From the NCBI RefSeq assembly GCF_008315115.2, contig NC_050188.1, positions 27,286,625 to 27,350,624 of the forward strand: DNA of 64,000 nucleotides, given 5' to 3'. The notes beneath the pieces were generated by a model. That model ran no database searches and was not told the DNA's origin. It was given only the letters and a program-made list of their open reading frames with translations. The DNA is from Sander lucioperca. Lineage: Eukaryota; Chordata; Actinopteri; Perciformes; Percidae. This document shows, one piece after another, positions 1-12,300 of this stretch (position 1 is the first letter of the stretch; each line of letters opens with the position of its first letter). The position numbers and the translations under genes were made by a program.

Positions 1-2605
1 CAGATCAACGTAAAGAGCATTACAATAATCCAACCTAGAACTAATAAAGGCATGAATTGCCTTTTCTAGATCGTTGAGGAAAGGCTTAACTTTAGCCAGG
101 AGACGAAGCTGGAAAACCATGGACTCTGTAACATTTTTTGTGGAAAAAATGCCTTGGCTACCTTGTTTCAAGCCATTCTAGCGTGGTATAGAAAGCCTGC
201 AGGAAGTCTCAGCTCAATTTGTGCCAGTTCTCATTAATATTCAGCGAGCTAAGCTGCTTGACTCTGATTGGCTAACAGCTAGCCAATGAGAGCCTGGCTA
301 TCAGCATCCTTAACCCAGCGTAACTGGGCGAGCTCATAAATAGTAATGAGCTCAGGCAACACCACGTCAGACTGACCAGCTGTTGTAATTGCCCTGATTT
401 CTTTGTTTATTTCTTTTCAGTGGCTAGAGCTGACAGAGGAGGTAGCAGTTCATTTTCACATTCACCACATAACACAAACACATATGGCCCTAACATATTT
501 TTAAAAATACAAGGAAAAACGGTTTTGTGCGACAGGGCACCTTTAAACTCATAAGTGGTTGGTTTTGACATTGGCTGTCATGAGACTATTATAATTGTGT
601 CATGAACATTTCCCTCGACCTTAACCACAGTGGTACCATTTGGACATTTTATCACAATCAGTTTTTGCGTAAAAATTTACATAATTGACCGAATGACACT
701 TAATGACACAGTCACAAATAACTTATAAAGACTCCTTACTGTTCATGGCAGCTGTCATGTCATGGTTACGACGGTGTCATGTCACCCCTTCAAATAAAGT
801 GTTACCAAAAAAAAAAAAAATCCAATTTCCAAAATTAATCTTGTGCTGCTCGTAAAGTTTAGCCCAAGTCCGATCTTCTGTAATCTGGACAGTCAGACAG
901 GGTTTCCGCGGGGTCTTAAAGAGTCCTAATTTAAAAATCTAATTTAAAAATCTAAATTTTAGGCCTTCAAAATTCTTAAATTTGTTGAAGTATTGTGTTC
1001 TAGGTCTTAAATAATTTTAAACAGGTCTTAATTTTCCTAAATCCATGCAACTCTACCTCTAATGCTCTTTTTCAATTTTTTATTTTATTATTTATATGTT
1101 GTAGTTTTTTCTTTCGCTAGTCAAAATATAATTTGCTGTATTATGACTACGAATGAGACCAACATGCAACTTATAATGCAGCCAATCAGCTTTGGTGTTA
1201 TTGGTGCGAGTCTCTTTCAGATTGTACCACAGACAAAACAGATGGCTCAAAATAGCACCAGACTTCCACGGTAGCATAATGAGGGTCCCTACATGCAAAC
1301 AGAAGCATTGAGAACTTTGTAAGTGTACAGACAGTTTATTAAAAAGATAGATTATAAAGACTGTAGCGTTCGCACGAACGCTGTGCAACCAGTAACCAGT
1401 AACATAGTTCAAACACGGCGTTCGTGATTCGACTGCTCATGACTGTTTTCTAAGATGGCGGCTGAATGTAAACACAAATGCTACAGTCTTTATAATCTAT
1501 CTTTTTAATAAACTGTCTGTACACTTACGAAGTTCTTAATGCTTCGGTTAACATGTTGGGACCCTCATTATGCTACTGTGGAAGTGTGGTGATATTTTGA
1601 GCCTTGTTAGTGTTAGAAAATAGTGATTTACCCTGTGCCCTGAAAGCTAGCGTTAGCAGCTAACCACCTGTTTTGCGGTAGCTTGTTAAAAGCTAGAGAA
1701 GCATTCGATTAGCATGAAAACATATCCCAGAGAACGGTCGACTCGGTACACATATGTCATTAACCCCTAGGTTCATTTTACGCCGGAATTGTCATGAAAA
1801 GGCAGCAAATGACTATCCTGACTCCGCCAGATGGATTGCTTCGCATTTGCTCGGCATATCTATCTGGGAACTTTCCGTTGGAGAACTTTTGGGAAGGGGC
1901 GAAAATACTGGTTAGCTGATTGGATAAACCATCTGTCTATCACCACCTATGCTGGTGATAGACGGGCCAAATCAACCAATCAGATCAACGAAGTTAGCTA
2001 AGTTAGTGTAGCTAGCATTAGTTTGGCTTCAAGGACCTTGCGGTTCTTCTAATGCCATCGTTTAACATACATTAAGTTAGGTAACGTAGCAACGTTAACG
2101 TTTTTAAACGTACCATTTGTATGTGACATGAACCTCATCAACGACAATCCCCACCAAGTTTTCACGGTACACTTCTGAAGAAGAGCAAAACCATCTTTTC
2201 CTCCGAGAAAAGCCTCCAGTGCCGTTTTTTGCTCTTCTTTCAATGAAGGAATACTAAAAAAAAAAAAAAAAAAAACTTGCATGATAGCTACGCTCATCTC
2301 AGACTGAACGGTCTAAGCAACTGTTGCGTCACACCTAAACCCACTTCAAAACCAACGCTGATTGGTCGGTCGTTTGGCGAACGGCTCCAAATCTTCTCTA
2401 TCTCAAGATGCCAGACTGATCTGCGAGCGGAAAACTGGAGCTCACCAGATCAGGACGGTCTCACGAGGCTACCAAATGACACCGTTGCCTTGATCTCAAG
2501 AAGGTGTTGACCCACTCAGAAGAAGGTTAATGAAAATGTCACTTGAGAATTGTTTGCATTGTGTATTTGACCACTACTTAAAAGTTGAATGTTTGTGTTT
2601 TGCAG
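1..2605 (+). other. PHF14 intron (3' part), repeat-filled
   Basis: No exon is recognised here. About 160-545 resembles a scattered teleost repeat. About 545-815 is an A-tailed piece full of TGTCATG words ending near AATAAAGTGTTACC and a poly-A. About 900-1040 resembles the GGTCTTAAA-rich ends of the element at 32079-33090. 1244-1603 is a foldback element. About 1780-2520 reads like composite repeat sequence interrupted by a 19-base poly-A at 2257-2275. Open frames here are chance frames. Confidence 0.6.
1244..1603. repeat. Foldback (inverted-repeat) element
   Basis: The arms 1244-1367 and 1480-1603 are inverted copies of each other, about 124 bases each and roughly 90% identical by eye. Both contain TAATGAGGGTCCC and GTGTACAGACAGTTTATT. 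The 112-base spacer holds its own 8-bp palindrome (AGCGTTCG CA CGAACGCT, about 1363-1380). It has no coding capacity. It is probably a foldback-type MITE or the paired ends of one; no clear target duplication was found. Confidence 0.75.
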
Positions 2606-2668
2606 AGAACCAGAGGGCAGAAGAGGAAGAGGGTTCCCATCTGTGAGGACAGAGAAGATAAAATCGAG
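2606..2668 (+). CDS. phf14: PHF14 internal exon (basic linker before the last PHD finger)
   Basis: This is a 63-base exon of exactly 21 codons with phase 0 at both ends. It is preceded by a tract ending TTTTGCAG and followed by the donor GTTTGTG. The reading begins RTRGQKRKRVP and ends EDKIE. It is a basic, then charged, linker that in PHF14 lies just before the C-terminal PHD finger. No zinc ligand pattern is present. The assignment rests on perfect phase continuity with the next exon (3115-3236), whose product I recognise clearly, and on the RTRGQKR stretch, which I recall less firmly from PHF14. PHF14 is a nuclear multi-PHD chromatin reader. The earlier exons, encoding the other PHD fingers, must lie upstream of this window. 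The acceptor could be a few bases off. Confidence 0.75.
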
Positions 2669-3114
2669 GTTTGTGACTCAATTCTGCTACCAAAAACTAC
2701 TGCTGTTGTTCTGGGACCCCTTCACTGACTTCAGTAATGCAGGTTTATTGGTCTTGGATTTACATAATATCGTATATTATGTTGCTTATATTTACCAATA
2801 TTGGACAACGACAAATGATGTTGTTACATTTCTGTTTATGTAGGGGGTTAAACAAAGATAGTAGGTGTTAATAAGTGACATTTAAAAGCTGTTGGTGTAT
2901 TTTTGAATATTGGACAGAGCCACGCTAGCCACCATCAAAAACAAATCTGAAATTTGCTGTAATCACATAAACATAAGAAATGTCGACTTTAAGGAATCCA
3001 CATCAGGCTAATCCCAACCGTCACTTTGATGAATTGTCTTAGGGAAATGTTCTGGTGTATTCCCCATCTCTCCCCAGTTTAACATCTCCATTCTAATCAG
3101 CCGTGTTTCCATAG
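2669..3114 (+). other. Short PHF14 intron
   Basis: A 446-base intron between two phase-compatible exons, starting GTTTGTG and ending TTTCCATAG. I see no repeat or other feature in it. Confidence 0.75.
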
Positions 3115-3236
3115 GAACCACTGCCACGGGAACGCCGACAACGCCACTCTGCAATGCAGAAAAAACCCAAAGGTGACGACACGAGGACTGAGTGTACAAC
3201 CTGCAAAGGGTCGGGCGACAACGAAAACCTTGTGAG
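3115..3236 (+). CDS. phf14: PHF14 exon encoding the first half of the C-terminal PHD finger
   Basis: The exon has 122 bases (40 codons plus two bases). Its acceptor is TTTCCATAG and its donor GTGAGA. The product starts EPLPRERRQRHSAMQKKPK and continues into TECTTCKGSGDNENLV, which strongly matches the PHF14 region before and into its last PHD finger. It supplies the first two zinc-binding cysteines (C-x2-C in ECTTC). The exon ends with AG, the first two bases of an arginine codon completed by G at 25536, giving the PHD sequence NENLVRCDEC. A very long (GT)n tract starts only about 8 bases past the donor. The finger is expected to bind histone tails or partner proteins in the nucleus. I am confident of the gene; the exact acceptor is inferred from the AG and the reading phase. 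Confidence 0.92.
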
Positions 3237-3241
3237 GTGAG

Positions 3242-3243
<2 letters not shown>

Positions 3244-3305
<62 letters not shown>

Positions 3306-3344
3306 CGTGCGTGCGTGTGCGCGCGCGCGTGTGTGTGTGTGTGT
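3244..3344. repeat. (GT)n microsatellite with GCGT and GC interruptions
   Basis: About 28 uninterrupted GT units, then GCGT repeats and a GCGCGCGC stretch. It begins about 8 bases after the PHF14 donor at 3237. Frames read as poly-CV or poly-TH here are artefacts of the repeat. Confidence 0.97.
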
Positions 3345-3460
3345 CTCAGAGAGGAAGCTGGTTTGGGGTTATCAGACATACTCTGTGTGTGTGTGTGTGT
3401 GTGTGTAGCTCAGAGAGGAAGCCGGGGGGGTTGGGTTATTAGACATACTCTGTGTGTGTG
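3345..3460. repeat. Two-copy tandem repeat containing GT tracts
   Basis: A unit of about 65 bases starting CTCAGAGAGGAAGC and containing AGACATACTCTGTGTG occurs at about 3345 and again at about 3409. The second copy has a G-rich insertion and a shorter GT tract. Confidence 0.8.
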
Positions 3461-5920
3461 TCGGGGGGGTCTCGAGAGGCAGCCATATCTTCCTGATGAT
3501 TAAAGTTCAGTCTTCATTAGGCTCTGGCCGCCTGGGCTCTGCAGAATGAGGGGGCTGAGGGTATCTTCTCCATAGGCCCCCTGTATTGACCTGCCACATA
3601 CATTTGCACAGTTTATTAAGACGTAATGAATAGCACAATTTATTCTGCTCCTTTCTTGGGATTTCAGGTGTCAGGCATCTAATAACCAGAATTTTTCTTT
3701 GACTTTGGATTCCGTAAGGAAATAAAAAAACCTAGATCACAGCAGGGCCTTGTTAGAACATTGTCATGTGATGAATAGCTTCCGTAAAACATTTCTCCAT
3801 TCTCATCAGACCAGAATTCCCTTTCATGTATTTCATATTGTCTGTGATTGGCTCACTGTTACTTGAACCAGTGTATGACTTTTTGATTTGTTATGTTGAA
3901 ACATAACTAACCTTTTTTATAACATGACAGGACGCTTTTATGTGTAACAGGCTTGTATTAAAGACAGGCATTTATTCCAATGTTTGTCTTGTTTTTAAAG
4001 CATATTTTAACCTTTTGCTATCATCGCCCTCATTTCTGATCTGCTCCTGCTAGAATTTGCTGTTGATACAATCTCAACACTTCCGCCATGTTTGCCTGTT
4101 GTCTTAATACATTCAGAGGAATGTATATTCTACAAAACTAATTCCATTACTAAAACAACAGAGTCTTGTCATACTCTAGTGCTATATGCTATCTATGCTA
4201 GTTTTTATTTTTCAAAGAAATACGACCATCACTCACTGCTCCATTCCAACCTTCTTGGCTTCTACTCTACTTTGCGTTTTTGTCACATTTCTGTCAGTGA
4301 AACTCAGCACTTTCAGCAATTTAAAGGACATAATCCCTTCAGAGTTTAAACTATGAGTCAATCAGCAAAAATTACTTGCCAACTATTTTGATAATTTTAT
4401 AATCACTTATTTTGTGAAGATGTTACTTTGGGCACGAGGAAGATGTCCACTGTTTTCTGACGTTTTATCAGCCAAAAAAATAATCAGTTGATGAAAACAA
4501 TGTTTGCAGCTCTACGTCCCTCCCTTACTTGGCATTTTAAATGTAAACCGTGCAGTAAATGTGTTCCATTGAGTGGCATTTTTTTAACCCCTTAACAGTG
4601 ATAGAAAAAACGGCAAAGTAGAAGCAGAAGAAAATGAATACTTAAATGTACATGTATGCAATGACAACTGTTATCGTACTCCTTTTTGAAAATGACAAAT
4701 GGCAAAAGCAGTATCATGGAAGTAGAAGAAAGAAAAAGCTCAACCCTTGAACACCAGAGTTAGTCTTTTCTTTGTCGTGCTCTTGAGGCAGCGTTTGAGT
4801 TGTAAGGGTTGCTGGTCGGGTGTGGGGTGTGCTGCCTTGACTCTTTCTATCTTTGCATTGCACAGGTTGTGAGAGCCGGGGCAGCCACCTCACCCCCCCC
4901 CCATAAAAACTCGGGACAGATGACCGTTGGCTTAGAGACAGAGAGAGGCAAATTGAAGCGTTTGAAGAATGGCGCTCGAGTCAGGCTGAAGATTGAGACC
5001 GTCACGCCGCCCCGCAGCCACCTCTGATCCAAACTGGACCAACAACTGTCCAACGAAAATTGAGCGGAACTGTCTGAATCTAAAACATGGAGTCAGTAAC
5101 TTTTTGGTTAATGTTGGACTGCTCTTTACACACTACGAGTAACTCGGTTGATTCTTTTTGTGACCAATTGTGGCTCAAGTTGCTTCTATGCAATTATCTG
5201 CATCAAAAAAGTGTTGACCAAGTAAGAAAAAGTTATGTATTTATTCAATTCATGTATTAAACCATTTTTTTTTTCCATTTTGGCAATTCACGCAACACCT
5301 CTTATTTGCTAGTTAGGTAGCATTAAACAAAAATAAGTAGAGAATGATTGAAGAGTTTACCATGGCGCTAACTGTTGGATGGGTCTGTCCCGAATTTAAT
5401 TTGTAAGACATTAAGTCCTGGTATCTTCTTCAAAGATCCCTTGAAATGGTGTCTTTACTTCCTTAATCTGATGTATTTCCTTTAGAAATAGAATGGTAGA
5501 CAGTGAGGGATGTATCAGCTAGGGAGTACAAATCAGTTTATTTGATAGGATAGCAGAATTCTTAGTTTTTTTGATGATAACAGTATACCCACTAATGAAC
5601 CATGGAGACCACTGAAGATGCACTGTTTTCCATGAAAAAGCAGCTTTCTAAAAAAGCTCAAGTGCCCATTTAAAGATGATGTTATAAACTGGAGGTTGAG
5701 AGTAACAAGTCCGTCCGAAGCGGACAAGCTTCTGGATTGCTCGCATTGGCAGCTGAGCTCTCTCTGTAGGAAATGGATGGAACAAGTGGAATTGCTCTAA
5801 CAGGCAGAAACCTGCTGCACTCAGTGGATTTGTGCATGTTCTGACTTTGGACGCTATCCGGAATAATTCCTCTCTATGCCTCTAGGTGCTCCCCTGCATC
5901 CAACGTGTCTGTATGGGAAT

Positions 5921-6283
5921 TAGAGCTGGGCGATATGGAGAAAAAATCAAATATCACGATATTTTTGACCAAATACCTTAATGTCGATATTGCCACAATA
6001 TTGTAAGGTTGACTATTGGTGCTTTTACAAAAAATTAACACAATAAGATTTTAGATAAATGATCATCAATAATGTGGATACAATGACTTAGTGGGTAAAG
6101 GCAAACAGAACAGCTAGAACAGTCTGGTAAGTTCAGAAAATGACATCACTTTACTGTAATGCAGCCTTTAAAACCAGGAAAAGATAACACTTCAGAACAC
6201 GATATTACGATATCCAAAATTTAAGACGATATCTGGTCTCAAATATTAATGTCGATATATTATTGATATATTGCCCAGCCCTA
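5921..6283. mobile_element. hAT-like MITE (363 bp)
   Basis: The ends are inverted: TAGAGCTGGGCGATAT on the left and ATTGCCCAGCCCTA on the right. It is flanked by perfect 8-bp direct repeats ATGGGAAT (5913-5920 and 6284-6291). An 8-bp duplication with a TAG..CTA terminus is typical of hAT elements. There is no coding sequence, so it is non-autonomous. Confidence 0.88.
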
Positions 6284-8202
6284 ATGGGAATTATTTTAGA
6301 TCAACTACTTTTTTTTCATTGCTACTAGGCTGGTGACCTCCCCATACAACCTCTCATCAGTACCAATCAGTATTATTGATTGAGCCATCTGCCACCCAAT
6401 CACCCTGAGCATTTCAGTGTGGACTTGGTTAATTACAAACACACTTGACCCCAGGCTTTTTCAGACTTGAGTGTTTTGCTGTGTGCTCTAAGTAAATAGA
6501 GGGGCAGAAGCATTAAGAAAAGTCAGTTTTGTGTATAGAAAAGGCCAACTGTTTCTGGTGTATCAAGTGTAGCAGAATATGAATGCTACTATAAAGTGTC
6601 TGTCGTAGAAATAAACTAGTGTAGTTAGTGGTTATAGCACTTAAATATTAGTCCAAATGTCTTTCGTGTCTTTAGGCATTTAGAAGTCTTCCTCTGTCTC
6701 CATATCTTAAAGTGACAGTTGAACTGACACGTCCTCAGAAAGAAGCCCAGCGTTGTCTCCGTGTCCCTGGGGGCCTATAGTCAATGCTGTCAAAACAACA
6801 GCTGCTTGCTGCTCTGTCAGGGCTCCTGACAAGTGTCACATTCTGCCCTCATGTCACTCTGTTGCCTGTACAGGGCTCTATATGCATGCTTTTGGGAGCA
6901 GTCAAACCCGTGCAGTTCACCGCTTTCTGCTTCTCCAGACAATTGTGTCCAGATACAACACCACACTGGGTTTGTCTTTAGAGACGGGACCTCAGTGCAG
7001 AGTGACTTGCTGACTCCTGACCAGTCCTTTCCCGTCACTTATACTCAGTCAGTCTCAAAGACTGCATGTCAGTTCTACAATGCATGGCTGTATGTATTTA
7101 TCCAGATCTGTACAGTAATTTTAAAACTGAAAACAAGTGATGTGGTCTTGTAGAATTTGAATGCCAAGTAGCTATGTAGTGTGACAATGTGTACAGTATT
7201 TATTGAAGAGGCCAAACATACATTTTTGTGCCTACATACTTGATTATATATCATAAGCTTGTGTTGTGAACAGAGTTGAACTCTGATTTGTGATGTAGTC
7301 TTAAAGCGACTACCATGCTTTCTTTTAATTGCCAAACATTTGTTCACGTTTGTTTACACCCATGCTTTTTAAGGGAATATTTCTGATGATGTAATGTGTT
7401 CCTGTGATACTGTATGAAGTAAGAATGTGAATGTCGCTGCTGTTGTGTATGTGAAGTGTCTCAGCCTCTGGCCTATAGCTCTTTAAAATTAAGCGGAGCT
7501 TTAATAAACTCTTGACTTTTTCACCTTATTGCCGCAGTGATAAATGAGTGTCAGCCAGCTAATTAATTGTTCTAAAGGTGCGACTGCGGCAGTCCGTTTG
7601 TGCGTGTAATGCCCTCTGTCATTTGTGATTTATCACCTGGGAAGTGGCCTTCTTGTTGGGCGGGGTAGCTCAGACAAGACTGTGCTTCTCAGCCCACATA
7701 CAGTACAGTCTAGAACTGATCTGCTGCATTCTCTCACTGATGAGGTTTGATCAACACAGACTTTCTTTCTCTTAAAAACAGTGAAAACTGCTGGTCCAAA
7801 ATATTGCAGCTGCTGATCGCCAATATCTGATCACCTTTACTTTTGGTCATTCCATAACTAAGCATCTAACTAAAATGAAAGGAGTGTCTGTGTGTCTGTC
7901 TGTCTTTCAGTTGTCTCGACAAGCATTCATCTGATCGACTTCACACTTGGCGGTATTGGTGTATTACTGAAGACCCAGGTGCCGTGTCCAGTGCAAGCTC
8001 TTGAGCTTTACGGGACATATTAGTAGTGCGTTGAGAAGGGACCCCTGTTAACTGTTACACCGCCAAATGGCATGCTGTACGGTGGCCGACGGGAGCAAAC
8101 GCACTGCAACTTAATGAATTTAATTCTAAATTAATTCTGTCATATTTGCTGAAACTGACCCTATGTTCTGGTAAAACTACATGAAGCAGGTGCCCCATCC
8201 TC

Positions 8203-8653
8203 CTTTTTCCATTGCAGATTTAGTCGTCATAGCGACGCCACAGCAAACTGCCGTGACCTAATGCGACACACACACAGAACGTGGAAGGTGCGTTGGTTTT
8301 GATTCTCAGCATGTGGCTGTTTGCCAGAAGACAAATTTAGTTTCAAAAGAATCTGGAGGCAGCAAAAACGCCACCGCTGGCTAAACTATTTAAAAATGTC
8401 GGGTTTGTTCAGGACCCCCCCAGACTGTCTCTATAGCAATGATGACGCAGTGATTAGTGACGATTCTCTCCGACCAATCAGTAGTCTGCAGGTTTTCACG
8501 TCACCTTTTGGTATCGCCTCAGCTCACTTGGAACCTCCACGCAGGTGGTACTACAAAAAGTACCTGTTAGTAGGTACCAGGGACTTTTTATCATAATGGA
8601 AAACCAAAAAAGGCGAGTAGAGTCGAGCAGGTACCATGTAATGGAAAAACGCC
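8203..8653 (+). mobile_element. Non-autonomous DNA element with TTTTCCAT-type ends
   Basis: It starts TTTTTCCATTGCAGATT and ends CATGTAATGGAAAAACGCC, so the ends are inverted. It contains GGTACCAGGGACTTTTTATC and a sequence shared with the copy in opposite orientation at 33229-33833, including the segments around ACAGAACGTGGAAGGTG and the phrase GTTCAGGACCCCC. No transposase is visible. The superfamily was not established. Confidence 0.7.
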
Positions 8654-8935
8654 AACATCTTGGCCTGAGATCGGTCCTAGACAAAAGTGTCATTCAGTGT
8701 CCAAACTGTAGCATGACTGTGCTCAGTACATTTCATTTAAGCCTGGCACTCAGGTGTTGATCAGAGCCTGACCAATACTAGTGTTGAGGCCAATACTGAA
8801 ATGAATATTTGAGAGTTAAAATATATAACAACATTACAGTATATCGGACAGAAATAGGTGAGGGGGGTCACTGGAAACATTATGGATCATCCACATCATA
8901 TTGCATGGCATTAGTTGAGCTTTAAAGGTACAGTT

Positions 8936-9383
8936 CACCCCAAAATCAAAAATACATATTTCTCCTGTAGTGTTATTTATCTATCTAGAGTGTTTTGCGT
9001 GAGTTGTTGCGGTGTTACTGGCCGTAGAGATGTCTGCCTTCTCTCCGATATGATGAAACTAGTTGGCACTCGGCTTGTGGTGTTTAAAGCTCCAAAAATG
9101 ACAGGGTTACTCAAGATAATCCACAGTTCTGGTTGGGAGCAGTTTCATGAAGGAACTATCTTTCTTTCTACCAAAATACACCAGCTTACCATATCACCGC
9201 GCAGAAAGAAGCAGTGGCATCCTCCTCAGCTAGGCTATAACGTTAGCCAGCTCAGATGAGCTGATCTCCGCAAGTTAGCAATGTCGGATCACAAGGAAGA
9301 CGTACATGAGTACGCTTCCTTCAGTGAGCACTACAGGTAAGAGAAAAAATGTGTATTTCATATTTTGGGGTGAACTGTCCCTT
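8936..9383. mobile_element. TTAA-flanked MITE (448 bp)
   Basis: The inverted ends AGGTACAGTTCACCCC and GGGGTGAACTGTCCC are flanked by TTAA (8932-8935 and 9384-9387). A TTAA target suggests a Kolobok or piggyBac relative. A 114-codon open frame crosses it, but the frame starts outside the element and shows no protein motif, so I do not call it a gene. Confidence 0.75.
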
Positions 9384-12300
9384 TTAAGGTTCATTGCAGT
9401 GCAGAGCTTGGAAATGGCCTTTGACTAAACATTCTAAGCACAAAGTCCACTCACTGGAATTTGTTTTGGAGCTCTCAGCCAGTAAGTGGATCTTTTAGTA
9501 GTTCTTGAGATATTATTGCAGTTGGCCAGTTTTTGCCAGAGGATACTGCTGTCTGCAGTCGTATATAAAGGTCAACATAAAATGTAGCCACGTACTACAA
9601 ACAAAAAGGCACTTTGTCTGCAGGTGAATGGGCAGACTTTGTTCTTTAAACAATTGTGGGTGAAGACAGACAGAGACATTTTGGTTTTCAACGTGGCATC
9701 TCCATGAGATGGAACCAGTTTACCGTGGTGAACTGTAGATGCCCCAATCCCTCATCCTCGACCCTGGGGTCTTTGGGGACCGAACAGCAACGGACACACT
9801 AGAGATCAGCTCGGCTACAGCTTGTTTCTGGTTAGGGGATGAGACTGGGGCCAGCAGGCTCAGGAAGGGGAGGGGCAAAGAGAGAAAAGCTAGCAGGGAG
9901 GTTTCTGGAAAGCAGTAACCTTTCCGATGATGAGTGCGTTTCCCATTACTGCTCTGACACCGGATCCGGGGAGATGATTTAATGGCGGCATTTTGTTTTT
10001 GCTGACTTCACTCTTTTTCTCCCCTATTAAAACAGAAAACACAATAGCTGGGACTGGGGCTGTGTGGGAAGTGTGGCCAAGCAGCTAAAATCTATTACTC
10101 CCCAGCTTCTTCTCTCGTCTCTTTATCCCACTGATTCAGCCACAGTGTGGGTTTGCTCCAATGCTTCCTGAGCTACACGCTGTTCCCTCTCCCTTCCTTA
10201 ACTGGTTTCTGTCTTATCCTCTTTTAACTGCACTGTGTTGCCTCCTAGCCCATATTTAATCATTACACTCAGAACAGGAGCCACAAAGCCACATGGGTGC
10301 CTTATATCTTAATTGATTACCTCGTCATAGACGTATTTTATTGGAGTTGCAGTGGTCTACAAGCTGTTTGTATCTCTAGTGGAATTTCCGTAGCGATGTA
10401 CCAATAGAGTAGACTAGAGTTTCTGGTCGGGTCAGACACTACAAGGCTTGAGTTTGTCCCACAGAGGTGAGGGCACAGACCTACAGAAATCGACTCTTCT
10501 CCAGGGTTGTAGCCAGTTCACTGGGGCCCCCTGCTGGAGATAGAAAGAAACATGCCTTCAGTCACATACAAAGCACCAGGTGAGAGCTGTAGACTTCACT
10601 CCCCGTTCCTTTCCCTTCCATCCCAGCTGTGAATAAGTTGTGTCCAGATTAGCTAATAAAGGCAGCCACTCTGACTTGGCTTTCTCCATAGGTGTGACTT
10701 CAGCAGTCCATTCATTTCTTCCCCCTCTTGTAAAACAATGGCTCTTTTCTAATGTTGCCGTGACCCAACAGTAAATCAAAAACGTAGGAGGCTCACAAAG
10801 TCCAATAATCTACTCCTTTCTATGGAAAGACAGCGGCGCACTTTGTCATGGATGAGAGTCAATGGCTGAGTGCTTTGTGTCATATTGATTTCTGTCATGT
10901 GGCCACTCCCAAGGTAATTGCATTGCCCACTTGTGATAAATTCATTGCCTTGTTTGAGCCACTGGGCTCAGACACCAGGGCTGCTGGAGAGAAAAGAAGT
11001 TTTTTTTGCAGGCCACAAACCCACCGTCAATACATAGACCCATGACTGTGGGTACAAAGCAGGTGGGAAGCAACAACCATCAATAACCCCTGCAGGCTCT
11101 GTGTCTCATTATTAAGGTTCTTTAGTTCAGTGCTTAGTTTGGTGTTTTTGATTTCTGCCATTGTTTTTGCAGCCTGGTTTGGTTTTGATAAGGAAAGGTG
11201 GACATGGGAGCCGATGCCTTTCTTAATATCTACTCCTCAGGAGAATAGGCACAATTATTATAAACAAGTGAAGTTAGTCACATTCAACTGAAACATTAAC
11301 ACTTAAAGCAATACTTTGTATATTCATTTGTACTTTATTGTACAAATGAAAAGGTGAATTGAAAAGAAACAAAACATACCTTTGCTCAATTCAATACACT
11401 CTGGTGTTGTTGTTACACCCCTACTTATTCTGGTATGACCAGTAGCTTCTGGTTGCTAATGTTAAAAAAAACATATCCATAGACTATACTTGTTTAAGCA
11501 TTTATTATTATCACATAATTGTTGGCCACCTTGACAAAGGGTCACTGCCACAGTGTGAGTGTACTCCAGATATACTATGAGTAATTTCTTCTTTCTGTTT
11601 TAGTCAACTACAGTCACGGAGAGGGTCACAGTAGCCTAATCAAAAGAGTGGAGGTAGATTTTGTAACGTTTCCTCTTATTACTGGTTAAAATCCAGAGTC
11701 AACACTGCTCTGTTTTGTTCAACTACAATCCCTGAGAAAGCCTGTCAACGTTGCCCTTCACTCCGGTGTGTTCCTCTGAAACTCAGCTAGGTTGGCAGTC
11801 GGCACTTTACTATTGTTCTGCTAACAAGCAGCGAACATTTGCTAAGGTAAGTTACCTTTTGCCAACCTTTTCCTGTATTGTTGGAGTGCAGTTTCAGGGC
11901 CAACTTTGACCAATGAGGTGGAGGAAGTGCGCGAAAAACAAGCAACATGTTGCTTAACCTGTCAGCTGACGCACTAAGCAGGTTAGAACATCATTGAGAA
12001 ACACTGAAACAATCTGATATTTGCTCGTTCGCATTGCGTCCAGGTAGGAAGAGGTGTAACAAACATTACATAATTAGTTTGCTGACTTTCAACGTTGTCA
12101 AATTGTACTGCTGTTTTGCTGCGTTTAACCCTTATCTCATAATTGTCACACATGCCCACGGTGCCAAGGCTGGGTCAGCGTAAGTGTTGCCTTTGCAAAA
12201 GTTGCATAAGCTTGCTTTAATTACTTTATGCTGGTTTCTTTGGTGTTATTTACAAAACACAATATGCTTGTGCTGATCAACTGCCATTGAGAATTCCACA

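Noticed and set aside
2277..2510. A 77-codon frame just upstream of the first PHF14 exon as an extra exon
   Set aside because: The sequence reads as dispersed repeat next to a poly-A run, and the frame does not match PHF14 or end in a usable donor.
3008..3503. Poly-TH and poly-CV frames on both strands
   Set aside because: They are translations of the GT microsatellite; the same applies at 16.0, 22.3, 42.7, 51.3, 60.4 and 61.3 kb.
8915..9259. A 114-codon plus-strand frame
   Set aside because: It starts outside and runs into the TTAA MITE, with no motif or splice support.
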